This document shows, one piece after another, positions 1 through 9,092 of a stretch of 14,431 bases of DNA. The notes beneath the pieces were generated by a model. It saw only the letters and a list, made by a program, of their open reading frames with translations, did no database searches and was not told the origin of the DNA. The stretch lies in NCBI GenBank assembly GCA_003156615.1, contig PMHI01000351.1, positions 8,283-22,713 on the forward strand. Reading direction: 5' to 3'. Within the stretch, counting starts at the first letter, position 1, and every line of letters starts with the position of its first letter. The position numbers were made by a program, and so were the translations under genes. The DNA comes from Acidobacteriaceae bacterium (GTDB lineage Bacteria > Acidobacteriota > Terriglobia > Terriglobales > SbA1).

Positions 1-1130
1 CCCCCGAGCGTGCCCACCAGCGAAAGGGGCACGGCGATGCTCGGAATCACCGTCGCCCGCACCGTGCGCAGGAACACGAACACCACCAGAATCACCAGCA
101 CAATAGAAATCAGCAGAGTGGTTTCAATGTCTTTCACCGAGGCACGGACCGTAAGGGTGCGGTCCGAGACCACTGCCAGTTTGATAGCCGGAGAAATCGA
201 GGACTGGAGATAAGGCATCAGGGCGCGCACGCGGTCCACAGTCTCGATGACGTTGGCGGCAGGCTGCCGGAAAATAACGACCAGCACCCCGGGTTTGCCA
301 TTGGCCAGCCCGAGGTTGCGCACGTCTGCCACCGAATCCTCGACATCCGCCACGTCTCCCAGCCGCACCGGGCCGCCGTTGTTGTAGGCGACGATTAACG
401 GACGGTATTCATCTGCGGTGAAGAGCTGATCGTTATCCGAGAAGGAAGACGAGATCGTGTTGTCCGCAATCTGCCCCTTGGGCCGGTTCGCGTTGGCCGC
501 ATTCAGCGCGTTGCGCACTGTGTCCAAGCCCACTCCCAGCTTGTTGAGCAGCATGGGATTGACTTCGGCCCTCACCGCTGGGGGCGCCGAACCGTACGTG
601 AACACCTGGCCCACTCCATCCACCTGCGCAAGCTTCTGGGCCAGAATCGAGTCGGAGGTATCGTACAAACGCGCCACCGGAACCGTGTCCGAGGTGAGCG
701 CGAGAATCAGGATGGGGGCGTCCGCGGGATTGATTTTGCGGTAAGTCGGATTGCTCGGCAGATTGGAAGGAAGCTGGCTGCGAGCGGCATTGATGGCCGC
801 TTGCACATCGCGCGCTGCGGCATCAATATTCCGATTCAGATCAAACTGCAGCGCGATTCCGGTCGAACCCAGTTGGCTCGACGAAGTCATCTGGTTCACG
901 CCCGAGATGCGCCCGAACTGGCGCTCCAAGGGCGTGGCCACCGCCGAAGCCATCGTCTGCGGGTCGGCGCCAGGCAGCTGCGCGCCTATGCTGATCACGG
1001 GGAAATCCACCCGCGGCAGCGAAGCTACCGGCAAGTAATTGAAGGCAAGAATCCCGGAAAGCAGCAGCGCCGCCGCCAGCAGCGACGTGCCAATCGGACG
1101 CCGGATAAATGGAGACGAGATACTCAACAC
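1..1130 (-). CDS. Second MdtC-type RND efflux permease, N-terminal part (runs off left edge)
   Basis: Inner-membrane drug/proton antiporter of the RND (HAE1) family, MdtC type. Reading leftwards from 1130 gives about 376 uninterrupted codons that continue past position 1; a full protein would have about 1050. The sequence starts SISSPFIRRPIGTSLL (first membrane helix) and continues with NPADAP, SDNDQLF, the GGPVRLGDVADVEDSV porter segment and the second helix near ISIVLVILVVFVFLR. It ends at PLSLVGTLGG, just before the proton-relay Asp pair. By eye about four in five residues match the complete MdtC-type protein encoded upstream, and the first 44 shared residues are identical. The start is GTG at 1130, directly after an in-frame TGA, or TTG at 1127, which aligns with the ATG of the paralogue; neither has a clear ribosome-binding site. 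It is the last visible gene of the efflux operon. Whether the rest of the gene is intact cannot be seen. Confidence 0.9.
   Translation of the reverse strand, partial: MLSISSPFIRRPIGTSLLAAALLLSGILAFNYLPVASLPRVDFPVISIGAQLPGADPQTMASAVATPLERQFGRISGVNQMTSSSQLGSTGIALQFDLNRNIDAAARDVQAAINAARSQLPSNLPSNPTYRKINPADAPILILALTSDTVPVARLYDTSDSILAQKLAQVDGVGQVFTYGSAPPAVRAEVNPMLLNKLGVGLDTVRNALNAANANRPKGQIADNTISSSFSDNDQLFTADEYRPLIVAYNNGGPVRLGDVADVEDSVADVRNLGLANGKPGVLVVIFRQPAANVIETVDRVRALMPYLQSSISPAIKLAVVSDRTLTVRASVKDIETTLLISIVLVILVVFVFLRTVRATVIPSIAVPLSLVGTLG
1000..1126 (-). repeat. Near-identical duplicated 5' segment, copy 2
   Basis: These 127 bp match 4431-4557 with only three mismatches (at 1023, 1026 and 1086), and the last 100 bp have one. 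They cover the first codons of the second MdtC-type permease. Identity stops exactly at the start codon, where the paralogue has ATG and this copy has TTG. The rest of the two genes is clearly more diverged, so the segment looks like the trace of a tandem duplication or later gene conversion. Confidence 0.9.
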
Positions 1131-1355
1131 TCATATAATACGGTCATCGCGAAGAAAAAAGGGGGCCGCACACGGTAGGCAGGGTTCAGCGCCGCCGCGG
1201 CTGGGGACTTCTGAGACCGCGCGGAAGCTTGCTCGCTCCCCGTCCCTGCGCATCACTCGGGCGATGCCATGCTCCTGGAACCAGGTGGCACACAGTCTCT
1301 CCGCGGGCGGGTCCCAAATCGATTTTTCAAAGGATATTTCGACCCGGCCAGCCAT
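1131..1355 (-). CDS. Doubtful 74-codon ORF filling the spacer between the two mdtC-type genes
   Basis: The ORF starts with ATG 8 bp after the mdtC stop and ends with TGA immediately before the GTG of the next permease, in the same reading frame. The protein begins MAGRVEISFEKSIWDPPAER and ends FFLRDDRII. I recognise no domain, signal peptide or membrane helix. The N-terminal half (containing WDPPAERLCATWFQEHG) has the G/C-ending codon habit of real genes here, while the second half looks like non-coding sequence read through. There is no convincing ribosome-binding site. It may be a small real protein translated by coupling, a decayed gene end, or chance. The position-filling fit is the main reason to list it. 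Confidence 0.2.
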   Translation of the reverse strand: MAGRVEISFEKSIWDPPAERLCATWFQEHGIARVMRRDGERASFRAVSEVPSRGGAEPCLPCAAPFFLRDDRII

Positions 1356-1363
1356 CCAGATGC

Positions 1364-4300
1364 TCAGTGCGCCGGGCTCGGTCTGGGGGCAGGAGAGCTT
1401 TCAGCCAGAGCCGTGTCACCGCCGCGCAAAGACCGCAAAAACATTCGGAAGCGGTCGAGATACACATAGACGACTGGAGTAGTGAATAAAGTAAGCGCCT
1501 GGCTGACAATCAGTCCACCAACAATCGTGATGCCGAGAGGACGGTGCATTTCGGAACCAGTACCCCTGCCGACGGCCAGCGGCAGACCTCCGAGCAGAGC
1601 CGCCATGGTCGTCATCATGATGGGCCGGAACCGCAGGAGGCAGGCGTCGTAGATGGCCTCGACCGGCTTCTTGCCTTGCGTGCGCTCTACCTCCAAAGCC
1701 ACGTCGATCATCATAATGGCGTTCTTTTTTACCAAGCCGATCAGCAGGATGATGCCGATTGTACCAATCACGTTGAGCTCGTTGTGCGTCAGCAACAGGG
1801 CTAGAAGCGCTCCCACCCCCGCGGAGGGCAGCGTCGAGAGAATCGTGATGGGATGAATGTAGCTCTCATACAACATGCCCAACACGATATAGACCGTGAT
1901 CAGAGCCGTAAGAATCAAGACCGGTTCGCTCGAGAGCGAATCCTGGAACGCGGCCGCCGTGCCCTGGAAACTGGCCTGAATCGTGGTGGGGAACCCGATG
2001 GAACGCTGGGCATCTTCTATGGCTAGCGTCGCCTGTCCAAGAGAGATTCCGGGGGCCAGGTTAAATGAAATCGTGACGGACGGAAACTGGCTCTGGTGAT
2101 TGACTGCTAAGGGTATGTTGGAAGACTCAAAGTGGGTAAATGCTGCCAGCGGAATCGGCGCGCCGCTCGAAGATCGCAGGTAAATGTTCTGTAGAGCCTC
2201 TGTCGTCTGTTGAAACTCCGGCGCCACTTCCATGACCACGTGGTATTGGTTGAGGGGACGGTACATGGTCGAGACCTGCCGCTGTCCGAAAGCGTCATAG
2301 AGCGCGTTGTCAATGTCCTGCGCGGCTACTCCCAACCGGCTGGCCGTGTCCCGATCAATCACCAACTGGGCTTGTAATCCCTTATCCTGCTGATCCGTAT
2401 TCACGTCGCGCAGCTCACTCAGCTGACGCACTTTATGCAACAAAAGGGGCGCCCAGTTGTTGAGTTCGTTCAGGTCCTCGCCCTGCAGCGTGTACTGGTA
2501 CTGGGCATTGCTCTGCCGTCCACCGATGGTAAGGTCTTGCGCGGATTGCAGAAAGAGCGTGGCTCCCGGCACCGCCGACAGCTTGCCGCGAAGACGGTTG
2601 ATCACATCGTCGGCGCTCACGTTGGGACAGGACTGCCAAAAATGAAGATTGGGGCACTTGCCGCGCTGCTCGAGCGGCTTCAGCATGATGAAGAACCGGC
2701 CCTGATTCGAAACCGTGTTTCCTCCGGCGAAGCCGACGATCGTGTTCACCGACGGATCGGCCATCACAATCTTGACATAGTTTTCCATCTTGCCGCGCAT
2801 CCCCTGGAAGGAGATATCCTGCGCCGCTTGCACGGAGCCCATGATGCGCCCAGTGTCCTGCTGCGGAAAGAAACCCTTGGGCACGATGATGTAGAGGTAT
2901 ACGCTCAGGCAAGCCACCAGAATGGTCACGACCAGTGTGACCAGCTGATATTCGAGAACCCACTTCAGCCCGTGACGGTAGGCGGCCAGCGTCTTGTCAA
3001 AGACCCATTCGCTGACGCGGTAGAAGTGATTGTGGCGTTCGTCCTGTGCTGGCGGGCGCAGGAACTTGGCACACATGGTGGGCGTCGTGGTGAGCGAGAC
3101 CAGCAACGAAACCCCGATTGCAATGCTAAGCGTAACCGCGAACTCGCGAAACAGCCGTCCCACAATTCCGCCCATCATCAACAACGGGATGAAGACCGCG
3201 ACCAGGGACAGGCTCATGGAAAGCACGGTAAACCCAATTTCCGTGGCTCCTTTGAACGCCGCCTCGACCGCGTCCATGCCGTGCTCCACATAGCGCGTGA
3301 TGTTTTCGAGCACCACGATTGCGTCATCCACCACGAATCCAGTAGAAATCGCCAGCGCCATGAGCGACAGATTGTCCAGGCTATAACCCAGCAGATACAT
3401 GCCCCCGAATGTCCCCACCAGCGAAAGCGGCACCGCGATGCTGGGAATCACCGTGGCTCGCACGGTTCGTAAAAACGCAAACACCACCAGGATCACAAGA
3501 ATGATCGAGAGGATCAGCGTGGACTCGATGTCCTTGACCGAGGCCCGCACCGTAATGGTGCGATCCATGGCTATGGTGAGCTTGATCGCCGGGGAAATCG
3601 AGGACTGCAAATACGGAAGCAGGGCCACCACCCGGTCCACGGTCTCAATGACGTTGGCCCCGGGCTGCCGGAAAATAATGATCAGAACGCTCGGCTTTCC
3701 ACCCCCTCCATGCGCGACGTCCGCCGTGTTGCCCAGCAGCCCGATGTTGCGAACGTCGATGACCGAATCTTCGACATCGGCCACGTCTCCCAGCCGCACC
3801 GGGCCGCCGTTACGGTATGCGACGATCAGAGGCCGGTACTGATCCGCGGTAAAGAGTTGGTCGTTGTCGCTGAAAGTCCAGGACGTCGCGCCGCTTGATA
3901 CTTGCCCCTTGGCCTGGTTGGCATTGGCCAGATTGAGCGCGTTGCGCACCGTATCCAAGCCAACCCCAAGTTTGTTCAGCAACATGGGATTCACTTCCGC
4001 GCGCACTCCGGGCTGCGCCGAGCCACCGACGAAGACCTGCCCCACGCCGCTTACCTGGGCGAGTTTCTGCGACAGAATGGAGTCGGCCGCATCGTAGAGC
4101 TTGGGCACGCTCTCCGTGTCCGAGGTCAGCGCCAGAATCATGATGGGTGCGTCCGCCGGGTTGGCCTTGCGATAGGTTGGATTGCTCGGCAGGTTCGCGG
4201 GAAGCTGGCTGTGCGCGGCATTGATCGCCGCCTGCACATCCCGCCCGGCGGCATCGATGTTGCGGTTCAAATCAAACTGCAAAACGATGGTGGTCGAGCC

Positions 4301-4558
4301 CAGTTGGCTCGTCGAGGTCATCTGGTTCACCGCCGCGATGCGCCCGAACTGGCGTTCGAGCGGCGTGGCTACGGCAGAAGCCATGGTGGGCGGATCGGCG
4401 CCGGGGAGTTGGGCAGTAATCTGAATGACCGGGAAATCCACCCGCGGCAGCGATGCAACCGGCAAGTAATTGAAGGCAAGAATCCCGGAAAGCAGCAGCG
4501 CCGCCGCCAGCAGCGATGTGCCAATCGGACGCCGGATAAATGGAGACGAGATACTCAT
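1364..4558 (-). CDS. mdtC: MdtC-type RND multidrug efflux permease
   Basis: Complete 1064-residue inner-membrane pump subunit that exchanges protons for drugs, working with MdtB, the MdtA adaptor and an outer-membrane channel. It resembles E. coli MdtC along its length: the first helix at about 12-32, periplasmic porter loop about 35-340, the helix 4 motif [14 protein letters not shown] with the proton-relay pair D411-D412, a second porter loop about 560-875, and [11 protein letters not shown] with relay K944. The start is ATG at 4558, 21 bp after the mdtB stop, with only a weak AGAGC upstream, so translation may depend on readthrough from mdtB. Two insertions stand out. A Gly-rich stretch of about 10 residues (about 275-288) is absent from the downstream paralogue. 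A segment of about 13 residues with two cysteines (C635, C644) falls where E. coli MdtC, as I recall it, has a short turn after LKP. The C-terminal tail is Pro/Ala/Ser-rich. Confidence 0.95.
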   Translation of the reverse strand: MSISSPFIRRPIGTSLLAAALLLSGILAFNYLPVASLPRVDFPVIQITAQLPGADPPTMASAVATPLERQFGRIAAVNQMTSTSQLGSTTIVLQFDLNRNIDAAGRDVQAAINAAHSQLPANLPSNPTYRKANPADAPIMILALTSDTESVPKLYDAADSILSQKLAQVSGVGQVFVGGSAQPGVRAEVNPMLLNKLGVGLDTVRNALNLANANQAKGQVSSGATSWTFSDNDQLFTADQYRPLIVAYRNGGPVRLGDVADVEDSVIDVRNIGLLGNTADVAHGGGGKPSVLIIIFRQPGANVIETVDRVVALLPYLQSSISPAIKLTIAMDRTITVRASVKDIESTLILSIILVILVVFAFLRTVRATVIPSIAVPLSLVGTFGGMYLLGYSLDNLSLMALAISTGFVVDDAIVVLENITRYVEHGMDAVEAAFKGATEIGFTVLSMSLSLVAVFIPLLMMGGIVGRLFREFAVTLSIAIGVSLLVSLTTTPTMCAKFLRPPAQDERHNHFYRVSEWVFDKTLAAYRHGLKWVLEYQLVTLVVTILVACLSVYLYIIVPKGFFPQQDTGRIMGSVQAAQDISFQGMRGKMENYVKIVMADPSVNTIVGFAGGNTVSNQGRFFIMLKPLEQRGKCPNLHFWQSCPNVSADDVINRLRGKLSAVPGATLFLQSAQDLTIGGRQSNAQYQYTLQGEDLNELNNWAPLLLHKVRQLSELRDVNTDQQDKGLQAQLVIDRDTASRLGVAAQDIDNALYDAFGQRQVSTMYRPLNQYHVVMEVAPEFQQTTEALQNIYLRSSSGAPIPLAAFTHFESSNIPLAVNHQSQFPSVTISFNLAPGISLGQATLAIEDAQRSIGFPTTIQASFQGTAAAFQDSLSSEPVLILTALITVYIVLGMLYESYIHPITILSTLPSAGVGALLALLLTHNELNVIGTIGIILLIGLVKKNAIMMIDVALEVERTQGKKPVEAIYDACLLRFRPIMMTTMAALLGGLPLAVGRGTGSEMHRPLGITIVGGLIVSQALTLFTTPVVYVYLDRFRMFLRSLRGGDTALAESSPAPRPSPAH
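4431..4557 (-). repeat. Near-identical duplicated 5' segment, copy 1
   Basis: First 42 codons of mdtC, matching 1000-1126 at 124 of 127 positions. The three differences in the DNA leave the encoded residues unchanged, so the amino-terminal membrane helix is identical in the two permeases. See the partner copy for interpretation. Confidence 0.9.
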
Positions 4559-4579
4559 GCTCTATTTAGCTAGCAAGGC

Positions 4580-7500
4580 CTAATCCGCCGGCATTTCGTG
4601 CGGAATCGGATTGCCGATCTTGTACTTCTCAAACCGGTGCGCCAGCCGGTCAAACCACAGGTAAACCACGGGCGTGGTATAGAGCGTGAGCAACTGGCTC
4701 AGCAACAACCCGCCCACAATGGTGATGCCCAGGGGGCGCCGCAACTCCGCGCCCGTTCCCGAACCGAGCGCCAGCGGCAAACCGCCGAGCAGCGCCGCCA
4801 TCGTCGTCATCATGATGGGGCGGAAGCGCAGCAAACATGCTTGAAATATCGCTTCCTGCGGCGGCTTGTTCTCCTCGCGCTCCGCTTCGAGCGCAAAGTC
4901 GATCATCATAATGGCATTCTTTTTCACGATGCCGATCAGCAGGATGATGCCGATCAGCGCTACCACCGTCAGATCGTTGTGCGTGATCTGCAAAGCCAGA
5001 ATCGCGCCCACGCCGGCCGAGGGCAAGGTGGAGAGAATCGTGATGGGATGGATGTAGCTCTCATACAAAACTCCCAGCACGATGTACACCGTGATGATGG
5101 CAGCCAGAATCAGGAACGGCTCGCTCGAAAGCGAATTTTGAAATGCGGCGGCCGTTCCCTGAAAAGAGGCGTGAATACTCGCCGGCATCTGAATTTCTTT
5201 TTCTACATCCTCGATTGCACGCGTCGCATCGCCCAGCGAGGCCCCGGGTGCGAGGTTGAACGAAAGGGTTACGACCGGGAACTGCCCCTGATGGTTGACG
5301 GCCAGCGGCGCGTTCGTGGTTTGCATGCGTATGAAAGTGGAAAGCGGAACCGGGGGTCCGCTGGTGACGGGTGCGGCTGCATTGGCGGTGGGCGCGCCGG
5401 AATTCGGTATTGTGCTGCTGGGGCGAACGTAAACGTCGTCCATCGCGGCGGTAGTTTTGGCAAAGTTCGGCAGGACTTCCAGCACCACGTGGTACTGGTT
5501 CAACTGCGTAAAGATGATGGAAACCTGCCGCTGCCCGAAGGCGTCGTAGAGCGTGTTGTCGATGGCCTGCGGAAGGATTCCCAGCCGCGACGCCGTGTCG
5601 CGATCGATGGTGAGGTTGGTCCTCAGTCCGCCGTCAAGCTGGTCGGTGGCTACATCGCGCAGTTCCGGCGCCGCGCGTAGTTTCTCCACCAACTTCGGTG
5701 TCCATTGCGCCAGTTCTTGCGCGTCGGCGTCTTCAATCGAGTATTGGAACTGGGTGCGGCTCACCCGGTCCTCCACCGTTAAGTCCTGCACGGGCTGCAT
5801 ATAGAGGGTGATTCCGTTTACCTTCGCCAAATCGGGCTGCAGCCGCCGGATGATCCCTGAGGCGTCCAGGTCCCGCTCATCGCGTGGCTTCAAGTTGATC
5901 TGAATGCGGCCGCTGTTCGGAGTCGTGTTCGTGCCGTCCACGCCGATAAAAGACGACAGGCTCTCCACGTCTTTATCTTTGAGAATCACCTTTGCCAGTT
6001 CCTGTTGGCGCTGCGCCATGGCATCAAAAGAAATATTGTCCGGAGCTTCCGAAATCCCCAGAATCACACCCGTGTCCTGCACCGGGAAGAATCCCTTGGG
6101 CACAATCACGTAGAGAACGAGGGTGAGGATCAGGGTTCCGAGGGTGACCAACAGGGTTGCGGTTTGGTGCTTCAACACCCATTTCACGGTGCGGCCGTAA
6201 GACGCGATGACCCGGTTGTAAAAGTCTTCTGTAACCTCGTAGAAACGGCCTTTCTCGCCTTCCTTGCGATGCTTGAGCAACTTGGCGCACATCATCGGAG
6301 TCAGGCTCAGAGAAACCCCTGCCGAGACCAGGATGGTAACCGCCAACGTGACCGCGAACTCGCGGAAGAGCCGGCCCACAATGTCTCCCATAAACAACAG
6401 CGGAATCAGCACGGCAATCAGAGAAACCGTAAGGGAGACGATGGTGAACCCAATCTGTCCCGACCCGTTGAGGGCCGCATCGAGCGGCGAATCTCCGGCT
6501 TCCAGGTAGCGGTCGATGTTTTCGATCATCACGATGGCGTCATCCACCACGAAGCCGGTGGAGATGGTTAACGCCATGAGGGTCAGATTGTTGAGGCTGT
6601 AACCCAGCAAGTACATCACGCCAAACGTGCCCACAATCGACAACGGGACCGCGACGCTCGGAATGAACGTGGCCCGCAGGTTTCGCAGGAAGAGGAAAAT
6701 AACGATGACCACCAGCACGATGGTCAACACCAATTCGAACTCAACATCTTTCACGGACGCGCGGATGGTCGTAGTCCGGTCCGTGAGAATTTGAACCTTA
6801 ACCGCCGAGGGCAACGACGCCTGCAATTGCGGCAGCAACTTCTTGATCCGGTCGACCACGCTGATGATGTTCGCCCCAGGCTGGCGCTGGATGTTGACGA
6901 TAACGGCCGGAGTCTGATTCATCCAGGCCGCGAGCCGCGTATTTTCCGTGCCGTCGATCACGTTGGCCACATCGCTCAGGCGCACCGGTGCTCCGTTGTG
7001 ATAAGCGACGACGATCGGCTTGTACTGCTCAGCGGCGAAAAGCTGGTCGTTGGCACCGATGGTGTAAGACTGGCGCGCGCCATCGATAACGCCTTTCGCC
7101 TGATCCACATTGGCCTCGGCTAGCGCCGTGCGCACATCCTCGAGGCTCAATCCGAAGGAAGCGAGTGAGGTTGGGTTCACCTGCACTCGCACGGCGGGCT
7201 TCTGTCCACCGCTGATCGAAACCAGCCCTACGCCCGGCAACTGCGAAATTTTCTGCGCCAGAGCCGTGTCGGCGAGATCCTCCACCTTGGACAAGGCCAG
7301 CGAGTCCGAACTCATGGCCAGCGTGATAATCGGAGAATCGGCCGGATTTACTTTGTTGTAAATGGGAGGATTCGGCAAATCCGTCGGCAGATAGGTTGCC
7401 GCCGCGTTCACGGCAGCCTGCACCTGCTGTTCTTCGACGTCGATGTTCTGGTCGAGTGCGAACTGCAGCGTGATGACCGAGCTGCCAAATGAACTCGTCG

Positions 7501-7744
7501 AAGTCATCTGGCTCAATCCCGGAACTTGTCCGAACTGCCGCTCCAGCGGCGAAGTCACCGACGACGCCATTACGTCGGGGTCGGCCCCCGGGTAAAACGT
7601 CACAACCTGAATCGTCGGGTAATCGACTTCCGGCAGGGCGGAGACGGGGAGTTGCAGGAACGCGACCCATCCCACCAGTAGCACGCCCACCATCAACAGC
7701 GTGGTCGCCACTGGCCGGAGAATGAATAACCTTGAAGGACTCAT
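4580..7744 (-). CDS. mdtB: MdtB-type RND multidrug efflux permease
   Basis: Complete 1054-residue proton-driven efflux permease of the inner membrane, partner of the MdtC-type protein in the known B-C heterotrimer. The N-terminus ([15 protein letters not shown], then [17 protein letters not shown]) matches E. coli MdtB more closely than MdtC. The order is helix 1 about 11-30, porter loop to about 335, helices 2-6 with the relay motif [14 protein letters not shown] (D401-D402), second porter loop about 550-870, and helices 8-12 with [12 protein letters not shown] (K941). The start ATG at 7744 overlaps the mdtA stop as ATGA, so the two are translationally coupled; AGGA lies about 10 bp upstream. 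An Ala/Pro/Thr-rich stretch at about 776-797, before VPLSTFIRM, is a low-complexity insertion in the second porter loop. Identity to MdtC is lower than between the two MdtC-type copies, so this is an older paralogue. Confidence 0.96.
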   Translation of the reverse strand: MSPSRLFILRPVATTLLMVGVLLVGWVAFLQLPVSALPEVDYPTIQVVTFYPGADPDVMASSVTSPLERQFGQVPGLSQMTSTSSFGSSVITLQFALDQNIDVEEQQVQAAVNAAATYLPTDLPNPPIYNKVNPADSPIITLAMSSDSLALSKVEDLADTALAQKISQLPGVGLVSISGGQKPAVRVQVNPTSLASFGLSLEDVRTALAEANVDQAKGVIDGARQSYTIGANDQLFAAEQYKPIVVAYHNGAPVRLSDVANVIDGTENTRLAAWMNQTPAVIVNIQRQPGANIISVVDRIKKLLPQLQASLPSAVKVQILTDRTTTIRASVKDVEFELVLTIVLVVIVIFLFLRNLRATFIPSVAVPLSIVGTFGVMYLLGYSLNNLTLMALTISTGFVVDDAIVMIENIDRYLEAGDSPLDAALNGSGQIGFTIVSLTVSLIAVLIPLLFMGDIVGRLFREFAVTLAVTILVSAGVSLSLTPMMCAKLLKHRKEGEKGRFYEVTEDFYNRVIASYGRTVKWVLKHQTATLLVTLGTLILTLVLYVIVPKGFFPVQDTGVILGISEAPDNISFDAMAQRQQELAKVILKDKDVESLSSFIGVDGTNTTPNSGRIQINLKPRDERDLDASGIIRRLQPDLAKVNGITLYMQPVQDLTVEDRVSRTQFQYSIEDADAQELAQWTPKLVEKLRAAPELRDVATDQLDGGLRTNLTIDRDTASRLGILPQAIDNTLYDAFGQRQVSIIFTQLNQYHVVLEVLPNFAKTTAAMDDVYVRPSSTIPNSGAPTANAAAPVTSGPPVPLSTFIRMQTTNAPLAVNHQGQFPVVTLSFNLAPGASLGDATRAIEDVEKEIQMPASIHASFQGTAAAFQNSLSSEPFLILAAIITVYIVLGVLYESYIHPITILSTLPSAGVGAILALQITHNDLTVVALIGIILLIGIVKKNAIMMIDFALEAEREENKPPQEAIFQACLLRFRPIMMTTMAALLGGLPLALGSGTGAELRRPLGITIVGGLLLSQLLTLYTTPVVYLWFDRLAHRFEKYKIGNPIPHEMPAD

Positions 7745-8982
7745 GAAGCGGGAGTTCCTGATCCCGGACTAACCGGTTCCGAAGTTCCTTGCGTTGGGCC
7801 GCTCCGGAACTCGATCTTGCTTCCGGTTTGCAGTTTGTCCTGGCCATCGGTCACCACCGTGTCCCCGGGATGCAGACCGGTGGCTACGGCCGTGTTGTTG
7901 CCTTGGGCAATCGATACTGTCACCGGGTGCGCTTCGACTGTTTTGTCCGGCTTCACCAGATAGACGAAGGTTCCTTGCGGTCCACGCAATATCGCGGCCG
8001 TGGGCAGCACTGTGCTGTTTTTTCGCGTCTCGAGAAGCAGATTCGCGTTGACGAACTGGTTGGGCCAAAGCTGGTTGTCTTTATTGTCGAAGACGGCTTT
8101 CAGCTTGGCGGTTCCCGTGGTCTGATCGATCTGGTTATCAATCGTCTGCAGCTTGCCCGTCTCGAGCTTGGTCTGATTGTCCCGGCTGTAAGCCTCCACC
8201 AGCAGCGTCGAGTTTTTCATGTGTTGCGAAACCGTCGGCAACTGATCCTCGGGCAGAGTGAAAATCACGGCGATCGGCTGCAACTGTGTGAGGATCAGCA
8301 TCGGATTGGTGTCGGCCGCATGCACGATATTTCCCGGATCCACTTGCCGCAACCCCACGCGCCCGGTGAACGGCGCCGTGATGTTGCAGTAGACAAGCTG
8401 CAGCTTGGCGTTATCGATCTGCGCCTGATCCGTGCGTACCTGGCCGTCAAGCTGGTCCACCAATGACTTCTGCGTGTCCACCTGCTGCTGGGCAATGCTT
8501 CCGGAAGGAATCAGAGTGGTATAGCGGTCGAGGTTCAGCCTGGCATCGCGCAGCGTCGCCTGATCCTTGAAAATCTGTGCCTGCATCTGTTCGAGTTGCA
8601 CTTGGTAAGGGCGAGGATCAATCAAGATCAGCAAATCGCCTTCTTTCACGATCTGCCCTTCCTGAAAGTTGACGCGCATAATCTGCCCGTCGACGCGGCT
8701 CTTGATGTTCGCCGTGTAGAACGCGGTCACCGACCCCAGCCCGACCAGGTAGACGGGCATGTCCTGCTGCTGCACCTTGGCCACAGCCACCGAAACTGCA
8801 CGCGGGGACGCGGCTTGCGCTTTCTGCTGTTTGGAGTCGGCGCCGGTGCAGCCTGAAAGCAACGCGCAAATCATACCCAGCGTGACCGCCAAAACCAGCC
8901 AACTCCGGGAACGAAGGGCGAACAGCGGTTCCTTTTGAGGAGAACTCGAATCGATCATTTTCAAGGTTTTATTCGGTTGCAT
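7741..8982 (-). CDS. mdtA: MdtA-type periplasmic adaptor (membrane fusion protein) of the RND pump
   Basis: 413-residue adaptor linking the RND permeases to an outer-membrane channel. A hydrophobic segment at about 28-42 ends in the lipobox LLSGC (C45), so it is probably a lipoprotein facing the periplasm. Next come the lipoyl half-motif [16 protein letters not shown] (96-110), a Gln-rich helical hairpin at about 125-190 (for example [11 protein letters not shown]), the second half-motif [18 protein letters not shown] (201-218), the beta-barrel with [17 protein letters not shown] (about 297-313), and the membrane-proximal domain with VLPTAA. All of this follows E. coli MdtA. The start could be ATG at 8982, with GGAAAG directly next to it, or ATG at 8958 (MIDSSS), which also keeps the signal; I prefer 8982. 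First gene of the pump operon. No outer-membrane partner is visible in the window. Confidence 0.93.
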   Translation of the reverse strand: MQPNKTLKMIDSSSPQKEPLFALRSRSWLVLAVTLGMICALLSGCTGADSKQQKAQAASPRAVSVAVAKVQQQDMPVYLVGLGSVTAFYTANIKSRVDGQIMRVNFQEGQIVKEGDLLILIDPRPYQVQLEQMQAQIFKDQATLRDARLNLDRYTTLIPSGSIAQQQVDTQKSLVDQLDGQVRTDQAQIDNAKLQLVYCNITAPFTGRVGLRQVDPGNIVHAADTNPMLILTQLQPIAVIFTLPEDQLPTVSQHMKNSTLLVEAYSRDNQTKLETGKLQTIDNQIDQTTGTAKLKAVFDNKDNQLWPNQFVNANLLLETRKNSTVLPTAAILRGPQGTFVYLVKPDKTVEAHPVTVSIAQGNNTAVATGLHPGDTVVTDGQDKLQTGSKIEFRSGPTQGTSEPVSPGSGTPAS

Positions 8983-9014
8983 CTTTCCACAAGGTCGGGA
9001 AGCACGTGCGATTT

Positions 9015-9045
9015 ATTAGACGTATTCATTTTCGATTCGGTGCAA
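9015..9045 (-). promoter_or_regulatory. Candidate promoter of the mdtA operon
   Basis: On the minus strand, TTGCAC (9045-9040) and TCTAAT (9020-9015) are spaced by 19 bp. The -10 matches the consensus at five of six positions; the -35 matches only TTG and the spacing is long. Transcription would begin near 9008, giving a leader of about 26 bases before the ATG at 8982. The palindrome at 9030-9051 covers the -35 region, as expected for repressor control. Confidence 0.3.
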
Positions 9046-9051
9046 GCGAAA
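9030..9051. promoter_or_regulatory. Candidate repressor operator, inverted repeat upstream of mdtA
   Basis: On the plus strand TTTCGATT, a 6-bp centre CGGTGC, then AAGCGAAA. The arms are reverse complements at seven of eight positions. The site lies 48-69 bp upstream of the mdtA ATG and overlaps the possible -35 element. Efflux operons of this type are often controlled by TetR-, MarR- or two-component regulators that bind such palindromes; no regulator gene is in the window, so the binding protein is unknown. Confidence 0.35.
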
Positions 9052-9092
9052 TGCAGCAAATCGCCTTACTAAAGGTCCTCCTGCTGGAACGA

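Noticed and set aside
841..1134. ATG-started minus-strand frame at the 5' end of the second MdtC-type gene
   Set aside because: It uses the ATG at 1134 but is one frame off the RND protein; the true frame starts at GTG 1130 or TTG 1127.
2435..3472. 345-codon plus-strand open frame inside mdtC
   Set aside because: It is antisense to a clearly conserved RND gene; the protein is His/Arg/Gln-rich with no family features, typical of a shadow frame in GC-rich DNA. The same holds for the plus-strand frames at 4598-5680, 3902-4573 and 6005-6571.
8961..9029. 22-codon leader ORF ending 2 bp before the inner mdtA ATG
   Set aside because: Its ATG would lie upstream of the most likely transcription start, there is no ribosome-binding site, and the peptide shows no attenuator-like features.
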